A DNA stretch of 39,326 nucleotides, taken from contig WTXG01000309.1 in assembly GCA_022496185.1 (NCBI GenBank), positions 1 to 39,326 of the forward strand. Reading direction: 5' to 3'. Of the stretch, positions 19,173-29,690 are shown in pieces; the first letter of the stretch is position 1, and each line of letters starts with the position of its first letter. A program made the position numbers and the translations under genes. This DNA is from Multifurca ochricompacta. Its lineage: Eukaryota > Basidiomycota > Agaricomycetes > Russulales > Russulaceae. The notes below the pieces were generated by a model. The model had not been told where the DNA came from. It saw nothing but the letters and a program-made list of their open reading frames with translations, and did no database searches.

Positions 19173-21311
19173 GCTCCACCCCATCAGCCTGGGCACAAGC
19201 ACTCCATGTAACCTCTGTGTATACTAGTTGATTCAAATCCTTGAAAATACCAGTACATTTTCAAACTACACAGAAGATGGCCAACCATGACATCCTGGTA
19301 GACTCAGGAGCCACCAACAATTTTATAAGCCCGCAACTGGCAGGGACCATGGGCTTAGGGATGCTGGCACTTCCCCAAGAAAAGAACATCTGGAACATTG
19401 ATGGAACAACCAACTGTGCAGGCAAAATTACACATTACACTGATCTTAATGTCCAAGTGGGAGTAGTGATTGGCAGGGGTAACCCTGGGGTATCCTCGTT
19501 GGTACCTGTACCCATACCCATACCCATCACTACAGGTATGGGTAACCCACGGGTTACCTGCAGGTCACCCGTGAAAACGCGTGCAAGTTTTGTACTTGCA
19601 TCGCGCATTTCGGATGACTGGCCTGGGCCTTCCCGGACCAAGATGATACACAACGCATTCATTTGTGGCTGCTTAAGATCCCTCAATGACTCTTATTTTA
19701 TGTTCAGAAGATTAAGATAATTCATTATTCCATTTTTATTTTATTATTCTGCTTTCAATTTTATACAAGCACAACTAAAATACAGTATAAAGAGATGATT
19801 AGATAGGATGTTATAGAACATTGATGAAAAGCCTGTCAGATAACCACACAGAATGCAAAATAATTTGATGAACACATAGCAATTTGCAGGGGTAACCCCT
19901 GGGTAATTGTTTTGATACCTGGGTTACCCATAAAATGAAACATGTGCAAGTCCTTTACTTGCATCGCGCATTTCGGACATCCGGCCCGGGAGATCCTGGT
20001 CAAGGAGATATGCACTTGGCACAACACGTTCATTTATGGCTACTCAAGATCCCTCAAAGATTCCTATTTTATGTTCATAAGATTAAGATAATTTATTATT
20101 CCATTTTTATTTTATTATTCTGGTTTCAATTTTATATGAGCACGACTGTTCTTTGCATTTCTGCGCATTTCGGGTAAATGGCCTGGGCCATCCCAGTCAA
20201 GGAGATAAGCACTTGGACACAACGCATTCATTTATGGCTACTCAAGATTCCTCAAAAATTGTTGGTTTATGTTCAGAAGATTAAATGGATCCTTTATTTA
20301 CATTATTATTTTATTATTCTGGTTTCATTTCATACAAGCGCGACTGTCCTAGTCCCTGGATGCACGATTCTGCGCGTTTAAGTCAACCTTCCTTAATAGG
20401 AAGGAGGTCAGACCACCATGCGATGCAATGTAGTTGCTGCCCCATGCAGCTTGTAGACACACACGGGCCTTGTTTCAATAAAGTAATTTGATAATTAGAT
20501 TATAGAATAGTCTATATTAGTCTAGAGTGTATTTTAGATAGTGCCAGACCGGCAGAATTGGTCGCACGTTAATAAAACAGATGTATCATGGTTTTCAAGA
20601 AAGTGGATCACTGATAAGGATTTTATTTTACATTGCACTGTTAATCTGCTTTGATATTTTGTAGGATAATACTAGAACATATTTAATGCCACCCTGTAGC
20701 ATACATCAGATGAGATCTTGTATTTTTGTGGCTGCAGATGTGTTTTATCTCGGAAATTCTACTGATCTTGTCAATGCATAATTGGCGCCTATACCCGCCA
20801 AACCCGCCGTGCGGGTACGGGTTTCCACAGGTTGGGAGCTGTATACCTGTACCCGTACCCGGCAAAACCCGCGGGTACGAAACCCCTTGACAATCACTAA
20901 GTGGGAGAAATAACAAAGGTTATTCACTTCCTTGTCACCAATTTAGGAGACGAAGACCTTGTCTTGGGATACCTGTGGTTAGCAGCATTCAAGCCAAAGA
21001 TCAACTGGGCTGATGCCACCATAAGCAAGGAATTCTATCCAGTCCTGATCACATCCCTAGGATACAATTACAATGCCTGGCATCTGGCAATTAGAAGAGC
21101 AGATGATAGTGATGAATTGATACTGAAGGATCCTGGCCATTGTTATGTCACAAAAGCATCGGAACTGGTGCAGAAAGTAGTGCAGGGACAAATGGAAAGA
21201 ACCTTTGAGGAGGTAGTACCTGAAGCCTATCACAGGCACTGGAAGGTGTTTTCAGAGGAGGAGTCACAGTGTTTTCCACCCACACATCCCTGGGATCACA
21301 CCATTGACCTC
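19160..21311 (+). pseudogene. pol: Gy-C pol start (protease), split by hAT copy 2
   Basis: Pol opens in the -1 frame at heptamer 19160-19166. The protease motif is LVDSGATNNF (about 19296). A TGA at 19229-19231 replaces an arginine codon. The frame is interrupted by the hAT element at 19464 and resumes at 20900 after the 8-bp duplication (GEITKVIHFLVTNL). It runs to DHTIDL at 21311, where a foreign LTR starts. The segment VVPEAYHRHWKVFSEEESQ matches Gy-B and Gy-D. Confidence 0.82.
19464..20899. mobile_element. Non-autonomous hAT element, copy 2 (1,436 bp)
   Basis: It has the same ends as the copy at 3894-5349 and a perfect 8-bp duplication, AGTGGGAG (19456-19463 and 20900-20907). The internal modules are in the same order. 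In the terminal region, differences from copy 1 are mostly CG to TG or CA changes (for example, CGTACCCG against CATACCCA). No transposase is encoded, so both copies depended on an enzyme from elsewhere. Confidence 0.9.
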
Positions 21312-22340
21312 TGTCAAACAATCATGCTGCTGGTTATACTGACTGTGGTTAGTAGTGGATTAGGCTAGAAAGACAAGTATGTTGACACAGGACGTGTCTG
21401 GAGATGCTTCAGGCATCTAAGGTTCGCTTCAGCTGTAGATTAGATTAGATTAGATTTCGGAGTATCGGACTTTTTATGTTATCTTTATTACATTTCTTTC
21501 TCACCTTACTCAGCTGATCAGTAATGGACTTAGTAATGCGCAGTAAGCATGTGATATCTCTTTGGCCAATGGCCTTTATCCCTCTCTGTTTATTGTCCAG
21601 CACTTGTGGACTTATTCCCAGTGCGCACAGACCTTCTCCCCTGGCCCCTATGGGTATATAAGGGTGTCTGTTTCGTCTCTTCCACTTCAGAGTTCTTCTA
21701 ACCTCTGAAGTGTAAGTTCCTTTTACTTTACTCTCTACTACCTTTAGACTAACATTCTATATAGACTTGTCTTTGTTCTAGGTCAGTAGTATAGTTAATA
21801 TAGAGTTCTTCTAACCTCTGAAGTACTTGTCTTTGTTCTAGCCTCACATGCTACTAACCACAGTCAGTATAACCAGCAGCATGATTGTTTGACAAAGTAT
21901 ACTTCAGAGGTTGAAGAAACTCTGTATTACTATTCTACTGACCTAGAAAGACAAGTATCTACAAGAGACAGTTAGTCAAAGGTATGATAGAAAGTATAGT
22001 AGAACTTACACTTCAGAGGTTGAAGAAACTCTGAAGTGGAAGAGACAAAACAGACACCCTTATATACCCATAGGGCCAGGGGAAATGGTCTGTGCACACT
22101 GGGAATAAGTCCACAAGTGCCAGGCAATAAAAGATGAGGGACTAAGGCCATTGGCCAAGAAAGAATCATGTGCTTACTGCGCCTTACTAAGTACATCACT
22201 AATCAGCTGAGTAAGGTGAGAAACAAATGTAATAAAGATATCATAAAAAGTCCGAAACTCCGGAACCTAATCTAATCTTATCTACAGCTAAAGCGATCCT
22301 TAGATGCCTGAAGCATCTCCAGACACATCCTGTGTCAACA
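21312..22340 (-). mobile_element. Outer LTR (about 509 bp net), split by an inverted LTR
   Basis: The segments 21312-21379 and 21895-22340 together form one LTR of the same family as the solo LTR at 7416-7916. On the - strand it starts TGTTGACACAGG and ends GATTGTTTGACA. It is interrupted by an opposite-orientation copy with a 5-bp duplication. Its own flanks do not match (ACCTC on the left, ATCTT on the right). The left flank is Gy-C coding sequence, while the right flank is a Tc1-like remnant. Confidence 0.85.
21380..21894 (+). mobile_element. Nested LTR (515 bp) in opposite orientation
   Basis: It starts TGTTGACACAGG and ends GATTGTTTGACA, with a perfect 5-bp duplication AAGTA (21375-21379 and 21895-21899). 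A TATA box (GGGTATATAAGGG, about 21652) is followed after about 35 bp by a hairpin (ACTTCAGAG...CTCTGAAGT, about 21686-21714), with a partial second copy near 21805. It is a solo LTR of the same family as the LTR it entered. Confidence 0.88.
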
Positions 22341-22799
22341 ATCTTAACCAGTCAAGGGGGTACCTGAGTTGTGGGAGAGGGTGGTGGAGGAGTGGAATAA
22401 AAATGCACCAGAATGATGGCAAAAGGTTATAGAAAGGATGACTAAAAGGATTCAAGGAGTCACCAAGGCAAAAAGGGGTGAAATAAAGTAGCAATTGGGC
22501 AGATAGTGGATTTAAAATGTGGGTCAAAAACTGTCCCAATGATTGATTGATTTGATTTGATCATAAAATGCTTATAAAATCTGGATAGAAAGTGTGACTC
22601 AGCCACCAAAAGCTGTGGCCTAAGCCATGGCTTCAGGCTTTCCAAACCTCCACTTTCTTTGATCCAAATTGGGCATGGTAGCCAGGAAGCAGGGCATTCA
22701 GACATACAGCCACACTATAACCAGATGCCTAAATGCCTTGGTGCTATAGAGTGAATGCTAGAAATAGTGCAAGTACCAGGATGGTTTTTTGACCCACTG
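22341..22799 (+). mobile_element. Tc1/mariner-like 3' remnant
   Basis: A short frame (about 22362-22490) resembles the C-terminus of Tc1-type transposases: LWERVVEEWNKNAPE, a stop, then WQKVIERMTKRIQGVTKAK. The right end, read inward, is CAGTGGGTCAAAAAACCATC, adjacent to a TA at 22800-22801. A related internal copy (GTGGGTCAAAAACTGTCCC) lies near 22518. The family differs from the fold-back element, whose terminus is CAGTGCCTCAC. The 5' part has been replaced by the LTR at 21312-22340. Confidence 0.65.
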
Positions 22800-23000
22800 T
22801 ATCAAGTAAGAGTATTTCATTGTCATAACTGACTTCTCAACAACCAGATCCAAATCACATGATAGTCCTCTAAGTTTACATTAACAAAACAATGGCCAAT
22901 CACCTAACCCCATATCTAGAATATCAGTAAGCAACTCCCTAAGATAAGAATAGCTGAACTACTTACAACTTTTCCAGCTTGAAAGTGTCATTCACTTGCA
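22800..23000. other. 3' flank of the NB-ARC/TPR gene
   Basis: AT-rich sequence without an ORF between the Tc1 remnant and the stop codon of the - strand gene. It probably contains the 3' UTR. No clear polyadenylation signal was chosen. Confidence 0.35.
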
Positions 23001-25965
23001 TCATACTGACTCCAAAGAAACTTCCTTCATTTTGGCTAGAACTTCATCTAAGTAATCTTTGGCTTGTCCTCCCCAGGCTGTTCCTTGTATTTTCTCAAAA
23101 ATGTTCAATGCCTCCTCAAACACACTCTTGGCCTCTTCAAGTTGTGATTTCTCCATATGCACCCTTCCTAGCCCATTCAAGGCAATTCCTTGACCAACAA
23201 GATCATTGGCAGTTTTCTTAAGTTCTAGTGCCTTTTTAAATGAGACTTCTGCCTCATTTACTTTGTCCATTTGTAGATATGTATCTCCAAGTCCTTGATA
23301 GTCAATCCCTTGGCCAAAAAGGTCATTGGCAGCAATATGAAGTTCCAATGCCATGTGATATGAGGTCTCTGCCTCATCCAACTTCATTGACTGCCTATAT
23401 ATGTATGCAAGGCCAAGGTATGCATTTCCTTGACCCAGAACCTCATTGGTCATTTTATAAAACTTTAATGCATTTTTATATGATGCTTCTGCCTCAGCCA
23501 ACTTGTTCTGCTTTTGGTATGTTTCTCCAAGTCCCTGGTAATCATTTCCCAGCCCAACATCTTCATTTTCAGCTTTGTGGAACTCCAAGGCTTTTTGGTA
23601 TGAGGCTTCTGCCTCTGTCAATTTGTCTAGGCCTGCATATGCCTGCCCAAGTCCAAAATGACTATACCCTTGGCCAAGGATGTCCTGGCTAGCCTTGTAA
23701 ATTTCTAATGCCTTTTGATATGTTGCCTCAGCTTCATCCAGGAGAAATTGGCATAGGTAAACAAGACCAAGATCAGTGAGAATAGAACCATGGAGATTGT
23801 TAACATCCATTGTACTTGATAAACACCATCTTTCTGCTTCCAGATATTTCTGCTTTGCAGTTTCCATGTCATCTGCATGGTAACATAACCTTCCCCATAC
23901 TTTAAGAACTCGAATTAAAAGTGGTACATCAACATTGTTTTTCAACAAAATTTGAACAGACTGATTTATTAATAGAGTGGAGAAGTCTCCAATGGTTATA
24001 CAAAACTCAGTGGACCCAATTATGGCATCAAACAACTTTGGATGAACTGCATAGTTGGAATTTAATATGTTGGATAATATGCCTTTCATATTATTCACTT
24101 CAAGGACCATTTCTGCATAAGTCTCTGATCTTTGTTTCAGTGGTAGGGAGATATAGAACCCTTCAAGAGCTGTCTTGTGTGTAGATGAAGTGAACCCTTG
24201 ATTATTACAGAATTGACGGATTATAGGATGTGGCTGATATCTATCTCCAACCATATTGATCAAACTGCATTGCTGAAGGACTTGAATGCATGGCAACATA
24301 TCCATGTCAACCAGAATCCCTTTAAATCTGTTCAGCTGTTTAATATGAAGCCCATCTGGAAGCATGCTGAGAATCCCAAGAAGATCCTTTGCATCTGGAT
24401 TGCTGGTCATCCTGTGACTATTTATGGAGAGCTGTATGGAATATTCCATGTTTGAAAGCCTGTGCATTTCACCCCTTCCAATGAGCTTTGTCTGTCTTGA
24501 ATTCCATTCCTCCCATAATAGCATTGGTTGGGTCACCTGAGACAAACGGGCCAACAAGTCAACAGCAAGAGGAACATAGTCCACAGCTATAATAAGTTTC
24601 TCTGAGAAGTCATCATAACTGCCAACAATACGCCTCCAGATCTCCTTGGCAGCAGTTAAACCAATGGTTCCAAGTGGATCCAGGAATGGTTGTGTCCATT
24701 CAGTTTGACCTGGTCGCTCTGCGCCTCGCATGGTGACAAGAACAGTGACATGACGAAGTGATGTGATCCTGGACAGAAGAACCTCAATAGAGTGCTTCAT
24801 CTCACTAGACTGATCCCATGGTGACTCAAAATTATCAAGACATAGGATGGTCTCCTTTGAATTCAGAGTAGCAAGGATTTGAGGCCAGAGGGAATCTGGG
24901 GGACCCATTACGAGGCCAAGGGTCTTCGCAATCTGGATCAAGAGGGCATCGGATGAAACGGCAGATTCACAAGATATGAAATATCTGGCATCTTCGAAGT
25001 GTTCTTGAACGCGATCATGACTGAGTACCGCATTGGCAAGTGTCGTTTTGCCGTATCCGCCAGGACCTAAGATGGCAATCCTGCCTGGGCGGGACCCGAT
25101 ATTGGTGAATATGATGTGAATGATGTGGGCAAGTTCGGCATCACGTCCAAAAAATATCTGTGGCGGGGGTGGAGCAAGCGCGGACTGTACAATAGACCTG
25201 AACGACAATCAGGAGTCGCTCGTGGGATGAGCACGAGGGAGGAGTGCCTACGTTGAGATCTCAGTAGGGACAGCACGGTGGACCTATTAAATACAAGTCA
25301 GTCGACTAGAATACCCTTGACGTAGACTATGCAACATACATCGCGCCTATCGGCGATTTGCGCAAAGCGAATATCCACCAACAGCTCCGCCTATGTAGAT
25401 CTTATCAGACGGACAATGTAGAGGACAGATTCGAGACGGACCTGAAAGACTTCAAGTACATTCGCCAACCTGGCATCATACTTCTTGATTTTCCCGAGTA
25501 GATCCTTGCGCAGCAATAGGCTTCTGGCCCCTCTGGCTTTGGCACACTCTCCAAGGACGTGTTTGATCCCATCCAACTCACTTTCCATCGATCAGGAGAC
25601 GAAGAGATTAAATTATTACGACACAAGATACGTACCTTTGAAGCGACTTGAAAATAGCATGCAGGCCAGCAGGAAGATCGTCCTCATTCAGTTTGTGGGT
25701 TCGGCATGACTCTCCAACATTGATGACAAGTCCCGCGATCCTGATAAGCTTCCGCATGACCTCTTCACACTCTCCTTTGTACTGATTTATTTCCTGAAGA
25801 TGGATTTATAAGATTTGTGACGCTAGGCGGGGGTTGGGTACTTGCGTCTCTCATGGTAAGCGCTTGAAGTAAGAGGCCCGCGATGGGGGCGATATAAGGG
25901 ATCTTGCTTGCAAAAGCGCTCCCCTCTTTAAGGACTTGAAGAGACAGTTGAATAGCGTTACTCAT
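23001..25965 (-). CDS. NLR-like protein: helical N-domain, NB-ARC, TPR repeats
   Basis: Six exons can be joined (25965-25846, 25793-25636, 25580-25442, 25390-25340, 25283-25252, 25197-23001) into an 898-residue protein. Introns are 51-56 bp. Four begin GT and the first begins GCAAGT. Residues 1-160 form a helical N-domain (LKEGSAFASKIPYIAPIAGLLLQAL) of a type common in Agaricomycete NLR-like proteins and thought to be HeLo/MLKL-like. The NB-ARC-type NTPase has Walker A GPGGYGKTT (211-219), Walker B ILCLDNF (284-290), VPLA (375-378) and a HPIIRQF MHD-like motif. The C-terminus (about 640-890) has six 40-residue TPRs with the core GLG..Y....KL.EAE.SY.KALE. Such STAND proteins oligomerise on ligand sensing. 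A role in allorecognition or defence is inferred. The frame is intact. Confidence 0.87.
25794..25845 (-). other. GC-AG intron 1 of the NB-ARC/TPR gene
   Basis: The donor is GAC|GCAAGT and the acceptor CTTCAG|GAA. Using the nearby GT instead gives the wrong phase and an early stop. GCAAGT is the usual consensus of the rare GC donor class. The resulting junction MRD-EINQY agrees with the sequence pattern of related proteins. Confidence 0.65.
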
Positions 25966-26385
25966 TGTAGAACTATATCCACCGATGTCATCCGATGGGG
26001 CCGGATTGAGGGTATCAGCTACTAGAAGAGGCGATTAGCTGGAAGGAGGGACCAGGCAGGCAAATGCATGGGAATACATACAAGTTAGCTGTTGGCCGCT
26101 AGATGATGCAGGAAATATCTTGTAGAGCCTTTTCCTGAGAGAAGATGATTTAGATTTCATGTTTAAATTTGACTTTGCAGACGATGCCCGCGAAAGAAAA
26201 TAAAAAAAGAGAACAACATGCATTGATGGCCGAGGCTGTGCTATGGGAGGTGGGAAATGACACGTGACCTGACATGAACCCTGACTGACCGGTCTATCGT
26301 ACCCACAGGTCTAGCAGAGAGAGGTAAGACGGACCTTCCCTCGGATTCGTCTCAGACGGTCTTAACCTACATCTTGTCGCACTTT
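25966..26385. promoter_or_regulatory. Upstream region of the NB-ARC/TPR gene
   Basis: No gene was recognised. It should contain the promoter of the - strand gene. At 26249-26272 it has GGTGGGAAAT followed by CACGTGACCTGA, a block that recurs with two differences at 35513-35536. Short ORFs here have no recognisable content. Confidence 0.35.
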
Positions 26386-26715
26386 TTAATGTAATTTGTT
26401 AATACCTATGAATGCGTAGCTACACAAATGAATCAGTGAAGGGATAATGTAGCTAAAACACAGAGAGTACTGACCTCAGTCTTTGGTATGGAAAGGCTGA
26501 GGTTTCTAACTATGCTACTTTGTATACAAATAACCATGAAAATCTGCATGACGTGTGGAAACGCAGCCTGATAAATCTGGTCAAAACAACTGCATTGTAA
26601 GATATAAAAATACTGTTCTTAAATACTGTAAAGACTGCTGTGCTGTGATCATAAGGAATGTACTTAATCATAATAAATGAGTGTAAATATCATCTTGCAC
26701 TGCCAACACCGGTCA
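26386..26715. mobile_element. LTR-like relic with hairpin
   Basis: AT-rich sequence with a hairpin (ACCTCAG...CTGAGGT, about 26481-26513), a TATA-like GATATAAAAATACTG (about 26599) and CTTAAATACTGTAAA (about 26616), also present near 1335. This ordering resembles the relic at 1141-1440. No target duplication was found, so the borders are approximate. Confidence 0.35.
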
Positions 26716-27013
26716 CCTCTGATCCGGTCCGGCCAACTCTGATCCGTTACCGGCTCAACATGACGCACTTGCTCTGAATATTGGTGATGATCGGATCCGG
26801 GCCGCCATCTCCGGTATCAATTGGTTGCGTGCCTATGGCTGCACTTCCAACACTTTGCCCTCTCACCATCCAGTAGTTGCTAGGGGATCCATTGTACTAG
26901 TAACCCCGCAACTTAGCAAGCACAAAAATAGAACAAAACATATAAAAACAAATGCGTTGCGCGGTTCCCATCAGCCCCCCCTCCTCCAAGCAAAAGGCCC
27001 ATGTGAGTATAGA
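26716..27013 (+). other. Unassigned coding-like fragment
   Basis: A frame from about 26738 to 26900 reads without a stop (ALALNIGDDRIRAAISGINW, then RAYGCTSNTLPSHHP) and looks protein-like in composition. I cannot place it in a family. It lies between two LTR relics, so a transposon or gene fragment is possible. The rest holds nothing recognisable. Confidence 0.25.
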
Positions 27014-27360
27014 TGTTACGATTTCCTAGTATACGTAACTGATGATTTATCTATCCGTTCTTTTTCCTCTTCTTTCTTTCTTGATTACACTCCAGACCTT
27101 TCCACTATGACGATCTTGCTCTAGGAAATATCCTCGATGCCTTGTTGTTCTATCTTGCTCTCTAACATTATGATATGACGTCGTCCTTTATTCTACATAA
27201 ATACTGGGGACTCAAGGACCTTAGTCTTGAGCTCTTTGTATTTTACTTGGCTTAGGACCCCGGAGATCTTACTTGTTCCTTCTTTGCTTCACGATTGTGT
27301 CACAACTGTCTCATCACCCGAACTACTGAACTTCAGAACGATTGAGCCAAGAACGTAACA
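27014..27360 (+). mobile_element. Gypsy-type solo LTR (347 bp)
   Basis: The ends TGTTACG and CGTAACA are a perfect 7-bp inverted repeat, as in the Gy-A LTR. Flanks are ATAGA and GTAGA, a 5-bp duplication with one difference. A TATA-like CATAAATACT lies near 27196. It sits at the 5' edge of the aldo/keto reductase pseudogene and probably separated that gene from its start and promoter. Confidence 0.75.
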
Positions 27361-29690
27361 GTAGATCCCAGTACTTGCGTTTGGTACGGCCTCTAAATTC
27401 TAGTTCGAGGTACGCACTCTGACAAAAATGACATAATCACGTTCAGTATCAACAACTTTACACAGGACGTGACCGAAATTGTGGAAAAAGAGCTTGAAGC
27501 GGGATTTTCGCATCTCGACACAGCCGCCAGTGCGTTTGAATCTTTTTTATTTTTTTGCGTTTCGCGTCCAGAGCTAAGTGATATATTTTCTGGGGGGTGG
27601 GGGGATTTTCTTTTTTTGAATAAAAAAAAAAACAGTCTACGTGAACGAGCAATTCGTCGGCAAGGCGATACGGGAGACCGGGCTCGGGCTCGAGGATGTT
27701 TGGGTCACAACCAAGTATGATGGTGGTGTGGTGTCGGAGGAAGTACATTCTAGTTTGCAAAAGGTACGAGTACCGTTTCATATCCTCACACACACCTTTG
27801 AGCTGACCAAACCCAATCAACCCGCCGGCGCCCCCCTCCATTTTCTAGTTGGAACTAAACATTTCGATTTGTATCTTGTTCATGGACTATGGAGTGTTTA
27901 AAACGATGATGTTGAGGGATTTTGGGAAGAGATGAACAAAGTGAAGGATCCTCAGCTTGCCAAGTAGGTCTCTCTTTTCTTTTCTAGGAGATCTAACCCC
28001 CCTCATCTCTCGTATGTGTGCGCGCACGTGGTAGGAGTATTGGGGTTAGCAATTTTACCCTGGATCTATTACAGCGCATCGTCAAGACGGGAAAGAGGGT
28101 CCCTGCTGTGAACTAGGTGTGGGAGAAAGGGAGGGAGTGGGGGTGGATAGATGTTTAAATCCAAGGCTGAGTGTTCCCTTATGACAAGATCCGGCGTCAT
28201 CCGTACAATTACGCTTTGTGGAAGGATGTGCTGGAGTTTTCGGTGAAGCATGGCATCGTGACTGAGGCCTACGGCAGCCTCGAGTGAGTTTCAGACTCCC
28301 CACCCTTCCCACCCTCCCCCTTTTCCTTCTTAGTTCCGCCAAGTAACGAAAGGGGTTTTTTATTTTATTTTAATCGGAAGTCCTATTACAACATATCCTA
28401 GTGTACGATCGCGAGACCGTATGAGTTCGTTGCGGAGAAAGGTTCCGCGAGAAGAGGGAAAGAGAATAAGATGCTGAAGTCGTCGAAAGTGCTGATGCGC
28501 CGAAATGCTTGATAGTAAATGCGTCGATATGTCGAATACGTCGAAGGCTTGCTGGCTTTGGCTGTTTTGCTGGCTTTTTGCTGGTTTGCTGGTTTTTCTG
28601 GCTTTGCTGGTTTTGCTGGCTTTGCTGCTGCATCTGTTGACCTTGTGCTTGTCATCATCGTGATGGTTGCTTAGCACTCAAAAGGAGAAAGAGAGAGAGA
28701 ATGACCATAGATTGCGCTTCTGCTTGGTGATCCTACTACAAGCAAGTATGTACCTTTAGATACCTGTAGAGAGACCCAAGAGAAGAGTGGTGATGAAGTA
28801 GAATTTGTGAAGAAAGAGGTTAAAGCCTGAGAGGCGAGATGAAGAAAGCAATTAAGACGAAAAGGAATGAACGGGCAGGCGGCCCGGAACGCAAACAGTC
28901 TAAAGATAATGTTTCGTGCTATATATCGATCGCATTTCTTATAGAACAGGTATGGCGCAGCCTACACTAGATACTACATTACTGCTAGCTATCTCACCTT
29001 TGTTTTACTTAGAGGCTTAGATGCAGTCGTTAATGCGATAGCAACTGCTTAATCTATAGCAGTTGTACAGTAGTTTATATACAATTTAATGTACTATATC
29101 GGCTACTTAATTATACGAGTGCGTTATCTCGTTATTGATGTGATTTGATCACATGCCCGATCTTAGATGTATCTATCTAACTATGAGCGCGTTCTTACTT
29201 GCGTTATCTACACGTGATCACAATCATGTCGTACCGCTATCCCGGAGCCTCTGTATCGGTATCTTGGTTCAACATTTCTATCGTATCAGAGACAGTCCGA
29301 AACTAAGGTCGAATTAATGTCAGAATGTTTTATTAGCAGAACTTATAATAAATAAAGCGAACTGGTCCAGCCAGAAGTGGTGACATTCAAGAGAGAGTGG
29401 GTTGAAGGCCTGAGGAGGCAATGCAGGCCGGAGTGAACCGAGGCGGATGGTTTCGGGCTCAGAGCTCACACTATTCCTACACTAGTGGACCCGTCAACCC
29501 GGCGCTCGCTAGGATCGCAGCTAGGATCAGAGGCACACCGGGTCAGGTGATCTTCAAGTGGGCGCACGCGAAGGGATTCCTCATCGTCACCGCCACTGGG
29601 AAACACACCCGATTAGACGAGTACCTATCCATCCCTCAACTAGCGGAACTTACACCTAAAGAAATAGCCGCTATACGAAGTTGGCGCTAA
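27361..29690 (+). pseudogene. Aldo/keto reductase pseudogene, interrupted
   Basis: Segments of an aldo/keto reductase (NAD(P)H-dependent carbonyl reduction, TIM barrel) appear in order: PVLAFGTASKF, then EAGFSHLDTAA (catalytic Asp region), EDVWVTTKYDGG (catalytic Lys region), FDLYLVHG, SIGVSNFTLDLLQ, HPYNYALWKDVLEFSVKHGIVTEAYGSLE, and finally GTPGQVIFKWAHAKG..TATGKHTRLDEYL to TAA 29688-29690. Short introns remain at expected junctions. Stops TAG 27401, TAA 27899 and TAG 28114 break it. A copia-like fragment of about 1 kb (28346-29330) splits the last part. A solo LTR lies at its 5' edge. It is not functional. Confidence 0.82.
28346..29330 (-). mobile_element. Copia-like 5' fragment: LTR and gag start
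   Basis: On the - strand the LTR starts TGTTGAACCAAGATACC at 29274 and runs to about 28745. A related LTR lies in the opposite direction at 30100. A possible gag start at 28658 encodes MMTSTRSTDAAAKPAKPAKP and continues with Lys/Pro/Ala repeats from 9-bp units (about 28545-28632), then loses similarity near 28380. It interrupts the aldo/keto reductase pseudogene. Type assignment to Ty1/copia rests on the TGTTGAA terminus and layout only. Confidence 0.6.

Larger units (their letters stand above)
17990..21311 (+). mobile_element. Gy-C: truncated Ty3/gypsy copy (leader, gag, protease)
   Basis: A leader of about 190 bp rich in CCTTGACC-like repeats (17990-18180) is followed by gag, the frameshift heptamer and protease. 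It ends within the segment before reverse transcriptase (PWDHTIDL), where an LTR begins at 21312. A hAT element interrupts it at 19464-20899. No reverse transcriptase or integrase of this copy is in the window. Confidence 0.82.

Noticed and set aside
18534..19202. 222-codon open frame on the - strand
   Set aside because: Antisense shadow of Gy-C gag, whose homology on the + strand is clear.
21312..22340. Initially read as a large inverted repeat or MITE
   Set aside because: The inner AAGTA duplication and TG/CA termini show one LTR nested in an inverted copy of the same LTR.
23240..23692. 150-codon + strand frame within the TPR region
   Set aside because: Antisense shadow created by the repeated TPR coding sequence.
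26035..26223. 62-codon - strand frame upstream of the NB-ARC/TPR gene
   Set aside because: No homology, lies in the presumed 5' region, and is of a length expected by chance.
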